Below, one piece after another: positions 7,693-18,155 of a stretch of DNA of 64,000 bases; position 1 is the first letter of the stretch, and the number at the start of each line of letters is the position of its first letter. Position numbers and translations under genes: made by a program. Below the pieces are notes generated by a model, which was not told where the DNA came from, searched no databases, and saw only the letters and a program-made list of their open reading frames with translations. The stretch spans positions 62,001 to 126,000 of the forward strand of contig NZ_MAEW01000015.1 of the NCBI RefSeq assembly GCF_002013375.1, read 5' to 3'. The DNA is from Mycobacterium sp. D16Q13. GTDB lineage: Bacteria; Actinomycetota; Actinomycetes; Mycobacteriales; Mycobacteriaceae.

Positions 7693-8294
7693 CGCATGCG
7701 CCGGGTCAGGGTGGGCACGCCGTCGCCGTCGAGCTCACCGATCACCACCGGGCGCCCTGCCATCGCCAACACCAGCGCCTCTCCGGTGCCACGCACCTCC
7801 GGCCCGGAACCTTTGGCCCAGTCCACATCGGTGGCCACAAACCGCAGTCCCTTGGTGTAGCGCTTCGGGTGAGCACCAAAGTCCGGATGATCCAAGGCGA
7901 AGACCAGCCGGTCCGTGGGGATGGCGCGCGGTTTACCCAACGGCCTCCTGATGTCCTGCTGGTGCACCATGGCGTCGGTATGAAGAGCCGCGGGCGCCAT
8001 CTTGCCGAAAGCTCCGGGTTGAACCGCCGACTCGAAATGGCGCAACAGTTCCTGATTCGATAGATGGCCGGTGCGTTCCAGCAGTGCATCGTTGAGCTTG
8101 TCGATCGATGGGTTGCGCAGCGCGGTTCCCAGATACGCACCGAGCGATACCGCGTCGACACTGGCATGTGCCACCACATCGCGGACCCGCCACCCCGCAC
8201 ACAGTGACGGCGCCATCCAGTCGTCCTCGGTGAGCGTGTGCAGGAATTCGGCCAGGCTGGCGCGCTCGGCGGAAAGCATGTCTCGGGGTTTCAT
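7689..8294 (-). CDS. Maleylpyruvate-isomerase-fold / mycothiol-dependent (DinB-like) protein
   Basis: A 201-residue protein. The N-terminus (MLSAERASLAEFLHTLTEDDW, then SLCAGWRVRDVVAHASVDA) matches the MDMPI_N helical-bundle family (TIGR03083), whose members bind mycothiol and a metal through His and Glu/Asp residues. A mid-protein HTDAMVHQQDIRRPLG segment is also typical. The substrate is unknown. I chose ATG 8294, preceded by AAAGGA, over an upstream in-frame extension. The stop codons of this and the convergent membrane protein gene overlap in CTAG. Confidence 0.78.
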   Translation of the reverse strand: MKPRDMLSAERASLAEFLHTLTEDDWMAPSLCAGWRVRDVVAHASVDAVSLGAYLGTALRNPSIDKLNDALLERTGHLSNQELLRHFESAVQPGAFGKMAPAALHTDAMVHQQDIRRPLGKPRAIPTDRLVFALDHPDFGAHPKRYTKGLRFVATDVDWAKGSGPEVRGTGEALVLAMAGRPVVIGELDGDGVPTLTRRMR

Positions 8295-8436
8295 GTGTCG
8301 TCCTTTGGGGCTGACGTCGGGCTGTACTCGCCATGCTAGGAAAACCACGCTGACCAGCACCGCCGTCGCCTGCCAGGCACTGCCAAACAGTGCCAAAGCA
8401 TCATCGTGAGCCCACCGGGCTTTCTATCCTCGCGCT

Positions 8437-9303
8437 ATGCCCCCACGTCGACTGGACCACACCGCAAGCCTGACCGCGCAATTCAATGCCTGGCAGCGCG
8501 CCGCCGAGTCACTGCAACCCGGCGCCCTGCTCGATGATCCGCAGTCCGCCTGGTTCGTGACGCACCCGCTGTTCCGGCTCGGACTCACCTCGCCGACGAC
8601 CGCGCGGTGGGGACTGCGACTGCTGGACCGGTGGTGCGGTGGTCTGCACGCCCACATCATGGTGCGCCGGCGGGTTTCCGATGACGAACTGCGGGCAGCG
8701 GCGGCGTCCGGCATCACCCAAGTGGTTGTTCTCGGCGCCGGATTTGACACCAGCAGTCAACATCTGGGGTCGCTGCCCGTCACCGTGTTCGAGGTCGACG
8801 CGCCCTCGACGCAGCAAGACAAAAGGCGTTTGTTGGAACACCGCGGCGTGCAGCCACGATGGGCACCCTGCGATTTCGAGCGGGACGATCTGACCACCAG
8901 CCTGCACACCGCGGGATTCGATGCGGCGGCGCCGGCGCTGGTGATCTGGCTCGGCGTCACCTACTACCTGACGGTGCCCGCACTGGAATCAACACTGGCG
9001 CAACTCAAAAACCTCTGCGCTCCGGGAAGCCGGCTCGTGATGGACTACGGCGATCCAGACATCGTCGGCCACGACAGCCCCCGGCCGATGGTGCGTCGAG
9101 TATCGAAGTCCGTCACCCGGCGGGGCGAGCCTTATCGCACCGGTATGACCGCGGCCCGCGCCGACGAACTCCTTGCGCGCCAAGGCTTTCAGACAGTGGC
9201 GCACCAGCGCGTGCCCGGGCTCCTGGACCGCTACGACCCGACGAACGCGCGTCGGCTCGCGCGCGGCGATTGGAACGCGGTGCTGACAGCTCAGCGCGTG
9301 TGA
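8437..9303 (+). CDS. Class I SAM-dependent methyltransferase, LCMT/TcmP type
   Basis: A complete 288-residue member of the same broad family as the truncated gene at the window start. The SAM loop is VVVLGAGFDTSSQ around residues 96-108, with the acidic ribose-binding residue in FEVDAPSTQQDK and a later WLGVTYYL segment. The methyl acceptor is unknown. It stands alone and converges on mpa, with a strong hairpin overlapping its stop codon. Confidence 0.85.
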   Translation: MPPRRLDHTASLTAQFNAWQRAAESLQPGALLDDPQSAWFVTHPLFRLGLTSPTTARWGLRLLDRWCGGLHAHIMVRRRVSDDELRAAAASGITQVVVLGAGFDTSSQHLGSLPVTVFEVDAPSTQQDKRRLLEHRGVQPRWAPCDFERDDLTTSLHTAGFDAAAPALVIWLGVTYYLTVPALESTLAQLKNLCAPGSRLVMDYGDPDIVGHDSPRPMVRRVSKSVTRRGEPYRTGMTAARADELLARQGFQTVAHQRVPGLLDRYDPTNARRLARGDWNAVLTAQRV

Positions 9304-9314
9304 GCTGTCAGCAC
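9280..9314. terminator. Perfect 14-bp-stem hairpin between methyltransferase and mpa
   Basis: GTGCTGACAGCTCA (9280-9293) is perfectly complementary to 9301-9314 with a 7-nt loop. The TGA stop of the methyltransferase lies in the right arm, and the mpa stop is 14 bp beyond. A bidirectional terminator for the convergent pair is likely. Confidence 0.75.
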
Positions 9315-9327
9315 GCCGCACAGAGGT

Positions 9328-11145
9328 CTACAGGTACTGGCCCAGGCTCGATTCGGTGTCGATCGCACGGCTGGCGCTCGAGCTCTTGCCGGTGACCAGC
9401 GTGCGGATGTAGACGATCCGCTCGCCCTTCTTGCCCGAGATCCGTGCCCAGTCATCCGGATTGGTGGTGTTGGGCAGATCCTCGTTCTCGGCGAACTCGT
9501 CAACGATCGAGTCGAGCAGATGCTGGATCCGCAGACCCCGCTGACCGGTCTCCAGCACCGCCTTGATGGCGTTCTTCTTCGCGCGGTCCACGACGTTCTG
9601 GATCATGGCACCGGAGTTGAAGTCCTTGAAGTACATGACTTCCTTGTCACCGTTGGCATAGGTGACCTCCAGGAACCGGTTGTCGTCGATCTCGGCGTAC
9701 ATCCGGTCCACGACCTTCTCGATCATGGCCTTGATGGTCAACCCGCGATCACCACCGAACTCGGCGAGATCGTCTTCGTTCACCGGCAGCTTCTCGGTGA
9801 GGTACTTGGAGAAGATGTCCTGCGCCGACTCGGCGTCCGGCCGCTCGATCTTGATCTTGACGTCCAGGCGGCCGGGCCGCAGGATCGCCGGATCAATCAT
9901 GTCTTCACGGTTGGAGGCGCCGATGACGATGACGTTCTCCAGGCCTTCGACACCGTCGATCTCGGAGAGCAGCTGCGGCACCACGGTCGTCTCCACATCA
10001 GAGCTGACACCGGTACCGCGGGTGCGGAAGATGGAGTCCATCTCATCGAAGAAAACGATGACCGGCGTACCGTCCGAAGCCTTTTCGCGGGCTCGCTGGA
10101 AGATCAAGCGGATGTGCCGCTCCGTCTCACCGACGAACTTGTTGAGCAGCTCCGGGCCCTTGATGTTCAGGAAGTAGGACTTGGCCTCGCGGGAGTCGTC
10201 GCCACGCAGCTCTGCCATCTTCTTGGCCAGCGAGTTGGCAACGGCCTTGGCGATGAGGGTCTTTCCGCATCCGGGCGGCCCGTACAGCAGCACACCCTTG
10301 GGCGGACGCAGGGCGTACTCCCGGTAGAGATCCTTGTGCAGGAACGGCAGCTCCACCGCGTCGCGGATCTGCTCGATCTGCCGGGTCAGGCCTCCGATGT
10401 CGCTGTAGCTGACGTCCGGCACCTCCTCCAGCACCAGATCCTCGACCTCGGCCTTGGGGATCCGCTCGAAGGCATACCCGGCCTTGGTGTCAACCAGCAA
10501 CGAATCGCCGGGCCGTAGCTTCCGCGGCTTGAGGTCCGCTCCGTCGGCGTCCTCGGACACATCCGAGAGGTCCGGCGCGATCAGCGGATCGGCCAGCCAG
10601 ACGATGCGTTCCTCGTCGGCATGTCCCACCACGAGCGCGCGGTGACCGTCGTCCAGCAGCTCGCGCAGCGTGCTGATCTCACCGACAGATTCGAAGTGGC
10701 CGGCCTCGACCACCGTGAGCGCCTCATTGAGGCGCACGGTCTGGCCCCGGCGCAGCTCGGCGGTCTCGATGTTGGGCGAGCAGGTCACCCGCATCTTGCG
10801 GCCCGAGGTGAAGACGTCCACCGTGTCGTCGGCCTGTACGGCCAGCAACACGCCGTAACCGCTCGGTGGCTGGCCCAGCCGGTCAACTTCCTCGCGCAGC
10901 GCCAAGAGCTGCTGACGGGCCTCCTTGAGGGTGTCCATCAGCTTGGCGTTCCGCGCATTCAGGGAGTCGATGCGGGCCTCAAGCTGGTTCAGGTCGCGCA
11001 GACGGCCGGTATCCCCGGCGCTCGCTCCTCGCTGAGTCGCACTGTCTTCCAGCTCTTGGCGAAGCGCCGCAATCTCTCGGCGTAGCCGCTCTAGCTCGGC
11101 GGCATCCGGTGTGCCGAACGCCTCTGAACGCTCCGACTCACTCAT
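9328..11145 (-). CDS. mpa: Mycobacterial proteasomal AAA ATPase (ARC/Mpa)
   Basis: A 605-residue hexameric ATPase that recognises Pup-tagged proteins, unfolds them and feeds them to the 20S proteasome. Visible in order: an N-terminal coiled coil (about residues 15-90) that binds Pup, two OB-fold domains, then the AAA module with Walker A GPPGCGKT, Walker [10 protein letters not shown] and the sensor ASNRED. The C-terminus is GQYL, the penultimate-Tyr tail that docks on the proteasome alpha ring. The start at ATG 11145 has AGGAGG five bases upstream; a 6-codon upstream extension overlaps that site and is rejected. The trmI and RecB-like genes nearby reproduce the Rv2115c-Rv2119 neighbourhood. 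Confidence 0.97.
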   Translation of the reverse strand: MSESERSEAFGTPDAAELERLRREIAALRQELEDSATQRGASAGDTGRLRDLNQLEARIDSLNARNAKLMDTLKEARQQLLALREEVDRLGQPPSGYGVLLAVQADDTVDVFTSGRKMRVTCSPNIETAELRRGQTVRLNEALTVVEAGHFESVGEISTLRELLDDGHRALVVGHADEERIVWLADPLIAPDLSDVSEDADGADLKPRKLRPGDSLLVDTKAGYAFERIPKAEVEDLVLEEVPDVSYSDIGGLTRQIEQIRDAVELPFLHKDLYREYALRPPKGVLLYGPPGCGKTLIAKAVANSLAKKMAELRGDDSREAKSYFLNIKGPELLNKFVGETERHIRLIFQRAREKASDGTPVIVFFDEMDSIFRTRGTGVSSDVETTVVPQLLSEIDGVEGLENVIVIGASNREDMIDPAILRPGRLDVKIKIERPDAESAQDIFSKYLTEKLPVNEDDLAEFGGDRGLTIKAMIEKVVDRMYAEIDDNRFLEVTYANGDKEVMYFKDFNSGAMIQNVVDRAKKNAIKAVLETGQRGLRIQHLLDSIVDEFAENEDLPNTTNPDDWARISGKKGERIVYIRTLVTGKSSSASRAIDTESSLGQYL

Positions 11146-11290
11146 GATGTCCTCCTTTCCCACACCGAGAATTGGTGCGGTGGATACTTCAACGCTACCG
11201 GCGATTGGCCGGTCATGCGGGGTCTACCCGTTGTCTGTGACGTCTACGCTGTTAGCGTTCGTCACATTCAGGTCGATCGAAAGGACAACC

Positions 11291-11836
11291 GTGAGCTCAC
11301 AAACCGGTATGTCGGGGGTCGCCATGCTGGGTTTACTCGCGGCGGCCGCGGTTGGCTTGGCAGTGCCAATGGGCGAGCCGACAGCCAGCTCTCCTAGCCC
11401 GACAGCAACGATCGCGATACCCGCGGGCATCGCCCCCGTGTCGTGGGATATCCCGATGGACGTTCCTACCGATCCGGCCGATGCCACCCCCACGTCCGAC
11501 GAGTTGAGTGGTTTGCTGTATTCCCTCGCGGATCCGGGCGTGTCGGCGCTCGCCAAGGGCGGTCTGGTCGAGGGCGGCATCGGTGCCGGTGAGGCGATCT
11601 ACGCCGATCGCGCGTTCAAGAACGCCAACCGCGACGGGTTCCTGCCGCTGGCTTTCACGGTGTCCGACGTCAAACCCACCGGACCGGGCCTGGCCTCGGC
11701 GGCGGTCACCATTACCGGACCCAAGACCCAGGCCTACACGACGAAGATCAACTTCGTGAACCAGGACGGCTGGAAGATCAGCAAGGCGTCGGCCATTTCG
11801 CTAATCCAGGCGGCATCCGGTAAGTCTGGAAGGTAG
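11291..11836 (+). CDS. Exported low-molecular-weight antigen MTB12-like protein
   Basis: A 181-residue protein starting at GTG 11291 with AAAGGA seven bases upstream. A hydrophobic segment (MLGLLAAAAVGLAV, about residues 12-25) is a signal peptide without a lipobox Cys, followed by a Pro/Ser/Thr-rich linker. The mature domain (SDELSGLLYSLADPGVSAL, then GGLVEGGIGAGEA and a final FVNQDGWKISKASA) closely follows M. tuberculosis MTB12/CFP-2 (Rv2376c), a secreted T-cell antigen of unknown molecular function. It lies immediately before a lipoprotein with the same fold. It is divergent from mpa, in the position Rv2116 occupies in M. tuberculosis. Confidence 0.85.
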   Translation: MSSQTGMSGVAMLGLLAAAAVGLAVPMGEPTASSPSPTATIAIPAGIAPVSWDIPMDVPTDPADATPTSDELSGLLYSLADPGVSALAKGGLVEGGIGAGEAIYADRAFKNANRDGFLPLAFTVSDVKPTGPGLASAAVTITGPKTQAYTTKINFVNQDGWKISKASAISLIQAASGKSGR

Positions 11837-11871
11837 ACGTAGCCGATATGCCGAATGGAGTCACCTGGATC

Positions 11872-12456
11872 ATGGCCCGTCACCTTCAACTCGCGGTCAT
11901 CGCAGCGAGCGCGGCTGTTCTCGCTCTCACCGCCTGCAGCAGCTCAAACGATAAGGCCGCTCCGGCCAGCCCGTCGGCGACGCAGCCCGGGTCCTCGGCT
12001 GCCGCCGCCGCGGCCGTCCCAGATCATCCGCTGCCGGATCCGGCGGTGCTCACCGACGTCCTCAACCGTCTCGGCGATCCGAACCTGCCGGGCGCCGAGA
12101 AGGTCACCGCCGTTCAGGGCGCCACCCCCGAGCAGCTGGACAAGTTCACCAAGGCGATCGGCGACGCCGGGTTCTCGCCGTTGTCGTTCACCGTGAAGGA
12201 TCCCAAGTGGTCGACGGAGACCGCGGGGGACGTCGAAGCCGTCGTGACCATCAACAGCCCGAGCCCCAAGATGGGCGGGTTCGCGGTGCCGATGTCGTTC
12301 TCACCCGAGGGTCAGGGGTGGAAGCTGTCGAAGCGGACCTCCGACCTACTACTCAAGACCGGGACATCGCTCGCGGGTACCGCCGCACCACATGAGGCGC
12401 CTCCCGGCGGAGCGCCGGCCGCCGAGACACCGGCGGCCCCCACGCCTACCCCCTAG
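11872..12456 (+). CDS. Lipoprotein with MTB12-like domain, LppK-like position
   Basis: A 194-residue protein. The signal peptide ends in the lipobox LTAC (Cys about residue 22), so it should be acylated and membrane-anchored. It is followed by an Ala/Ser/Pro-rich linker. The domain VLTDVLNRLGDPNLPGAEKV ... FSPLSFTVKDPKW ... GQGWKLSKRTSDLLL follows the same pattern as the preceding MTB12-like protein, so the two look like tandem paralogues. The C-terminus is Pro/Ala-rich. I chose ATG 11872, which gives a compact signal peptide; ATG 11848 is the alternative. It sits between mpa and trmI where M. tuberculosis carries lppK (Rv2116). The function is unknown. Confidence 0.8.
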   Translation: MARHLQLAVIAASAAVLALTACSSSNDKAAPASPSATQPGSSAAAAAAVPDHPLPDPAVLTDVLNRLGDPNLPGAEKVTAVQGATPEQLDKFTKAIGDAGFSPLSFTVKDPKWSTETAGDVEAVVTINSPSPKMGGFAVPMSFSPEGQGWKLSKRTSDLLLKTGTSLAGTAAPHEAPPGGAPAAETPAAPTPTP

Positions 12457-13398
<942 letters not shown>

Positions 13399-13529
13399 TT
13401 AGCTATCGACGCCAACAGGCAGTAGTGTCTATTACTGAGCGCTGAATTTGCGCTCGCGTCGAAGAACGTTTCTTTCGTCAGCCAGTGTGAATTTAGGCAG
13501 ACTTTCAGGCTCTTCTCTCGGCGATCGAC

Positions 13530-13545
13530 ATTGCCCATTGGCAAT
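13530..13545 (+). promoter_or_regulatory. Short hairpin in the leader of the DEAD-box helicase gene
   Basis: ATTGCC (13530-13535) pairs with GGCAAT (13540-13545) around a CATT loop, 38 bp before the helicase start. The flanking 281-bp intergenic region is relatively AT-rich for this genome. Helicase mRNAs of this class often have long structured leaders, so a cis-regulatory role is possible but unproven. Confidence 0.35.
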
Positions 13546-13583
13546 CTCGCCACCACAATGCCTCGAAAGGCGTTCAACTACCC

Positions 13584-14927
13584 ATGTCTCAACCCACATT
13601 TGATTCTCTCGGCGTGCCCGCACCACTTATTGACGTGTTGCAGGCCGCTGGAATCAGCGCGCCGTTCCCCATCCAGGCCGCGACCCTTCCCGACACCCTC
13701 AGTGGCCGTGACGTACTGGCTCGCGGCAAGACCGGCAGCGGAAAGACTCTCGCGTTCTCCCTTCCTGTCGTCGCCCGCATTGCCAGCGGCAACCGGGTGC
13801 CGCGCAAGCCGCGTGCACTCGTGCTGGCGCCCACCCGGGAGCTGGCGACCCAAATCAGCGCAGTCATCGAACCTTTGGCGGCGATCTGCCGACTCAAAGT
13901 CACCACTATTTTCGGTGGAGTTTCCCAGCACCGGCAGGTGCAGGCCCTTTCGGCCGGTGTCGACATCGTGGTCGCCTGCCCGGGACGCCTGGAAGACCTT
14001 CTGAAGCAACGCCATCTGAGCCTGGACGCCGTGGAGATCTGCGTGCTGGACGAGGCCGACCACATGGCCGACCTCGGCTTCCTGCCCGCGGTGACCCGCC
14101 TACTGGCCGCGACACCGAGTTCCGGTCAGCGCCTGCTGTTCTCGGCCACTCTGGACAACGATGTCGACAAGCTCGTCAAGCGGTTCCTGCACAATCCTGC
14201 CGAGCACTCGGTCGATTCCGTCGACTCCCCCGTCGCCGCGATGACACATCACGTGTTCACCGTCAGCGGCCCCGATGCCAAGCGCGATCTGGTCAACACG
14301 CTGGCCTCCGGCACCGGGCGGCGCATCCTGTTCATGCGCACCAAGCATCAGGCAAAGCGGCTCGCGCATCAGCTCAATCAGTCGGGTATCCCATCGGTTG
14401 ACTTGCACGGCAACCTTTCTCAGGGTGCACGCGACCGTAACCTCGCCGCCTTCTCCAGTGGCCAGGCACGGGTGCTGGTGGCAACCGATGTCGCCGCACG
14501 CGGAGTCCACGTCGACGACGTGACATTGGTCGTACACGTCGACCCGCCCGCTGAGCACAAGGCCTACCTGCATCGGTCGGGCCGCACTGCCCGCGCAGGC
14601 GGCACCGGTGACGTGGTGACGGTGGTGCTTCCCGAACAGCGACGCGACGTTACGCAGCTGCTGCGCAAGGCCGCCATCACGGCCACCCCGCAGCAGGTGA
14701 CGGCTCATTCCGATGAGGTCAAGAACTTGGTGGGCGAGGTGGCACCGTATGTGAAACCTGCTCCCGCCCAAAAAGCTAGCGGTTCCCCCGCCCCCAACGG
14801 ACAGCGCGGCCAGCGGGCGCACCGGCCCCGTGGCGGTACCGAGGGACGCCCCGCGCGGGCGCCTCGGCGCGGTGGACACGGGCAGCGATCCGCGCAGCGC
14901 ACTGGCAGCAGCAGCACCTCGCGGTAA
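13584..14927 (+). CDS. DEAD-box ATP-dependent RNA helicase, RhlE-like
   Basis: A 447-residue SF2 RNA helicase for RNA unwinding, typically in ribosome assembly, RNA turnover or cold adaptation. Motifs in order: Q-motif around FPIQAATLP, I (ARGKTGSGKT), Ia (PTRELA), II (LDEAD), III (SAT), V (ATDVAARGVHV) and VI (HRSGRTARAG). The last 60 or so residues are a basic Arg/Gly/Pro-rich tail (RGQRAHRPRGG ...), a likely disordered RNA-binding extension. AAAGG lies 13 bases before the ATG, slightly far. The gene lies between trmI and the RecB-like gene, which are neighbours in M. tuberculosis. Confidence 0.92.
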   Translation: MSQPTFDSLGVPAPLIDVLQAAGISAPFPIQAATLPDTLSGRDVLARGKTGSGKTLAFSLPVVARIASGNRVPRKPRALVLAPTRELATQISAVIEPLAAICRLKVTTIFGGVSQHRQVQALSAGVDIVVACPGRLEDLLKQRHLSLDAVEICVLDEADHMADLGFLPAVTRLLAATPSSGQRLLFSATLDNDVDKLVKRFLHNPAEHSVDSVDSPVAAMTHHVFTVSGPDAKRDLVNTLASGTGRRILFMRTKHQAKRLAHQLNQSGIPSVDLHGNLSQGARDRNLAAFSSGQARVLVATDVAARGVHVDDVTLVVHVDPPAEHKAYLHRSGRTARAGGTGDVVTVVLPEQRRDVTQLLRKAAITATPQQVTAHSDEVKNLVGEVAPYVKPAPAQKASGSPAPNGQRGQRAHRPRGGTEGRPARAPRRGGHGQRSAQRTGSSSTSR

Positions 14928-14952
14928 GTCTGAATCCACGATCAGTAAGCCG

Positions 14953-14995
14953 ATTACCGGAGGTCATCCGCCAACCGCGGGTGACCTCCGGTAAT
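14953..14995. terminator. 14-bp-stem bidirectional terminator hairpin
   Basis: ATTACCGGAGGTCA (14953-14966) is perfectly complementary to 14982-14995 with a 15-nt loop. It lies between the convergent helicase and desaturase genes. Confidence 0.78.
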
Positions 14996-15000
14996 TGCTT

Positions 15001-15930
15001 TCAGGCACCTCGTGCCGCGCGCGCGGCCGCCCTCTCCTCGTAGTACTTCGCACGTTCATCCACGGCGGCAAGGAATTTCACGAGAGTCTCGCGAGCCTGC
15101 TCACCCTCGGGCCCGACATCGGAACGTTCGAACACCCGCCAGAACCGCAGGATCGGCTGCAGCACCTCGTCGTGATGGATGCGCAAGTCGTAGATACCCG
15201 CCTTCGCGATGGCAATCGCGTTCTGCGCGAAACCGGCCATCCCCATACCCGGCATCGCGAAGCCGACGATCTCCTTGCAGATCGCCTGTATCGCAGCATC
15301 CGGCTCGATATCGAGTGCTGCCGACATGAGATTGCGGTAGAAGACCATGTGCAGGTTCTCGTCCAGCGCCACCCGCGCCAACAGCTGATCGGCAATCGGG
15401 CAGCCCGAGGCCCTGCCCGTGTTGCGGTGCGATATCCGGGTGGCCAGCTCCTGGAACGACACATACGCCAGCGCCTCCAGGGGTGTCTTATCCCCCGAGT
15501 CGTAGCCGGCGACGGTGTGCGCCATGCGCATTGCCTCAAGATTCGTCGGGTCCACACCACGGGTGACCACCAGATAGTCGCGAAGTGCGATGCTGTGCCG
15601 CCCCTCCTCCGCCGTCCACTGGCCCACCCAGGTTCCCCACGCGCCGTCCCGCCCAAATCTCGTGGCGATCTCACGGTGATAGGACGGCAGGTTGTCCTCG
15701 GTCAGCAGATTGACGATCAATGCCGCCTGGGCCACCGGGTCGAGAGGGCTGTCCTCCGGCCGCCAATCCTCGCCACCAAGGAAGGCAAAGTCCCTGCCCC
15801 GGCTCCATGGCACGTAATCATGTGGGGCCCATGGCCGCGCGACACCCAGGTGCCGTTCGAGATTCGCCTCGACAACGGGCTCCAACTCGGTGAGCAATCG
15901 CGTTTGCAGTCCGGTCACCATCTCGTCCAC
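15001..15930 (-). CDS. Acyl-ACP desaturase (stearoyl-ACP desaturase family, DesA1-like)
   Basis: A 309-residue soluble diiron desaturase that introduces a double bond into ACP-bound fatty acyl chains, feeding mycolate or membrane lipid synthesis. The diiron ligands lie in LTEDNLPSYHRE, TAEEGRHSIALRDYLV, FQELATRISHRNTG and LDENLHMVFYRN, all present. These segments follow DesA1 more than DesA2, but overall divergence suggests an additional paralogue. GTG 15930 has GAAAGG just upstream; ATG 15921 is a credible alternative. A palindromic operator 27 bp upstream is shared with desA3. Confidence 0.88.
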   Translation of the reverse strand: MDEMVTGLQTRLLTELEPVVEANLERHLGVARPWAPHDYVPWSRGRDFAFLGGEDWRPEDSPLDPVAQAALIVNLLTEDNLPSYHREIATRFGRDGAWGTWVGQWTAEEGRHSIALRDYLVVTRGVDPTNLEAMRMAHTVAGYDSGDKTPLEALAYVSFQELATRISHRNTGRASGCPIADQLLARVALDENLHMVFYRNLMSAALDIEPDAAIQAICKEIVGFAMPGMGMAGFAQNAIAIAKAGIYDLRIHHDEVLQPILRFWRVFERSDVGPEGEQARETLVKFLAAVDERAKYYEERAAARAARGA

Positions 15931-15956
15931 CTCTCCTTTCGGCCTACCCCCATCTC

Positions 15957-15978
15957 TAACCTACGGTACCGTAAGTTA
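15957..15978. promoter_or_regulatory. Palindromic operator upstream of the acyl-ACP desaturase
   Basis: A 22-bp palindrome centred on CTACGGTACCGTAA, symmetrical except for one base pair, 27 bp upstream of the desaturase start. Nearly the same site precedes desA3 (25484-25505). The size and symmetry fit a TetR-family operator. Mycobacterial desA genes are known targets of a TetR regulator (MadR), but I cannot verify that this is its site. Confidence 0.7.
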
Positions 15979-16016
15979 CAGGAAAAGTGGCTGACGAATT
16001 GGTGAACTGACGAGGA

Positions 16017-17984
16017 CTAGGCAGCCCCGGCGCCGGCGCCCGCAACCACGGGTGCCACCAGGTAACTCGGCTGGTCAGGGTCCAGAACGAGAGTCTGACC
16101 GTGGCGACTCGCCCACAGTTCGGGAATGGACGGTATGTACCTCGGCAGGCTGGCGGCCGAGACGACCACCCGCAGCCGGTGCCCGGCCGCGATCACCGCA
16201 TCTACCTCCGTGAGATCGATATCGAGTGTTATCGGCACACCGGGTTCCACCGGGAGCTTGCACCCCGCACCGGTGGGATGCCAAGGCGATAGATAGTCGC
16301 CGTCCGCGGTCCGCAGGCTCTTGCCCTCATCCACGCCCCGCCGCGATGCCAGCAGCGCGCCCTCGGCCAGCATCCGGGAAAAGCCGTCGGGTGCCACATC
16401 CGTCACCGAAACGACCCAGAATGCCTCCGTCCCCAACGCTTTGGTACGCAGATGAAGGTTGAGCGCCCCGGAGATCACCCATGACTCCGCGGCCGCGACG
16501 CTGGTGAACGTGAGCGCACCACGCTCGAAGTAGCGCGAGTCCTTGAGCCCGGACGTTCCCAAGGCGGCGGTGATACCGGCCGTCAACCGGGAGGTCGTCG
16601 GCGATTTCAGCAGTCCCATCCGGCGCCGAAGGAGGTGCTCGGTCCTATTGAGCGGTGCGGCACCACCCAACGACCCGTCGAATGTCGAACCAGCGCCCAC
16701 GCCCGAGGGTTCGGCGTCCAGGTAGAAGCGTTGCGGCCTTGCCTCGGGCCGCGGATAGGCGTCCAGGGTGTGCCAACCGCCATTTTGCTGCTGCAAGGTG
16801 AGCGGGCCGTAGCTCTCCATTCCGTTGTCAATACCTTTGAGCCACCTGTCAAACCACGCACGCTGCAAGACATCCAGCCGAGGCGGTCCACCCTGGCGGC
16901 CAAGCTGTGAACCCGGAGAGCCGTGATACCCCTCGTTGATGACGACCTGAAATCTGCCACCCGGCAACGCGGCTCGGCGATGGATACGCAAGGCGGCCGG
17001 ACCAAAGATGTCGTCCCACACCCCATAGACAAACGTCGGGATCTCGATGTCCTCGAACCGGGGGCTGATCTGCTGGAAGTATTCGTCGTCGTCGATCAGT
17101 GCACCCTTGCCGCGCAGCCCCTCGAAGATGTACCGCACCACGCGATTCAGCGGCGCCCGCAACCGCCCCGCGAGCCAGCCCAGCCCGATGCCACCACGTG
17201 TCACATCCGACGGCGACGGCAGCCACTTTCCCAGGGCGACGGCAAGCATCCAGACGGGGAGGAAAAATGTCTGTGCTCCACCGGTTTTCATGAGGTCTCG
17301 AGATATGTCACTGACCGGCTCCACCGCAAACACCGCGCCGAGACCAGGCACCCGATTCCCCGCGGCCTGGAGCGAGTTGATCGAGCAGTAGGAGATTCCA
17401 TACATCCCCACCCCGCCGTCGCACCATGGTTGCGCCTGCGCCCACGCCACCACTTCGGCGGTGTCGCGCTGCTCGACATCGTTGAGCATCCCCCAGTCAC
17501 CGGTGGAGGCGCCGGTTCCCCGAACGTCCACAACCACCTGGGCGTACCCACTGCGGATCAGTGAGTCATTCACCCCAAACGTCGTCAGGCCACCGCCCGG
17601 AATCGCACGCGCCAGCTCGGCGAGCTCGACGAGACGCGGGTTCTTCGGCGGCGCGGCGGGCACGGTCACGCCGAACCGGCTCAGCCCCCGAAGCAGCCAC
17701 GCAGCCAGATGAGTAACGGATTTGTTGTAGGGGGTGAGGTTGAAAAGCACCGGCACCGGGTCACTCACCGGAGTCCCGTCGGCGTTGGCCGGCCGGAACA
17801 CCTGGGCTTTGAGCACGGTCCCATCGGACAGCGGTATCGAGACATTGGGAGTGAAGGACACCCGGGAGTACCGACTGGGTCCATCGGTCACCGCGGTCCA
17901 TCGATCGGCCTGGGCAGCCCCGGCGAGCGCCGTGTCGTTTACCTGCAGGCTCTCCAGAGGGCTTCGATGCTTTGCCGTCGTCAC
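16017..17984 (-). CDS. CocE/NonD-family hydrolase (X-Pro dipeptidyl-peptidase-like)
   Basis: A 655-residue serine hydrolase of the CocE family (cocaine-esterase-like acylases and peptidases). The alpha/beta-hydrolase domain contains DVRGTGASTGDW and the nucleophile elbow GMYGISYCS (Ser nucleophile). A possible catalytic His lies in NEGYHGSPGS. The C-terminal jelly-roll domain (about residues 420-650) ends in a typical RLRVVVSAASLPRYIP ... region. The start is GTG 17984 with GAGG eight bases upstream. No secretion signal is evident. The natural substrate is unknown. It stands alone between the desaturase and RecB-like genes. Confidence 0.85.
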   Translation of the reverse strand: MTTAKHRSPLESLQVNDTALAGAAQADRWTAVTDGPSRYSRVSFTPNVSIPLSDGTVLKAQVFRPANADGTPVSDPVPVLFNLTPYNKSVTHLAAWLLRGLSRFGVTVPAAPPKNPRLVELAELARAIPGGGLTTFGVNDSLIRSGYAQVVVDVRGTGASTGDWGMLNDVEQRDTAEVVAWAQAQPWCDGGVGMYGISYCSINSLQAAGNRVPGLGAVFAVEPVSDISRDLMKTGGAQTFFLPVWMLAVALGKWLPSPSDVTRGGIGLGWLAGRLRAPLNRVVRYIFEGLRGKGALIDDDEYFQQISPRFEDIEIPTFVYGVWDDIFGPAALRIHRRAALPGGRFQVVINEGYHGSPGSQLGRQGGPPRLDVLQRAWFDRWLKGIDNGMESYGPLTLQQQNGGWHTLDAYPRPEARPQRFYLDAEPSGVGAGSTFDGSLGGAAPLNRTEHLLRRRMGLLKSPTTSRLTAGITAALGTSGLKDSRYFERGALTFTSVAAAESWVISGALNLHLRTKALGTEAFWVVSVTDVAPDGFSRMLAEGALLASRRGVDEGKSLRTADGDYLSPWHPTGAGCKLPVEPGVPITLDIDLTEVDAVIAAGHRLRVVVSAASLPRYIPSIPELWASRHGQTLVLDPDQPSYLVAPVVAGAGAGAA

Positions 17985-18155
17985 TGCGTGTTCCTCTCGG
18001 GCGGGGCCGCGCTGCCCATGGCCAATGAGAGGTTCACGTTACTTCGAGTACGGGTATTTCGGGGACGACTTGTGACATGTGTTGAATGGCGCCCGCCTAT
18101 TTTGTGCGCGGCGTGGCGTCAGCACCTGTCGGACGTGATGCCTAGGCTGCCAACC

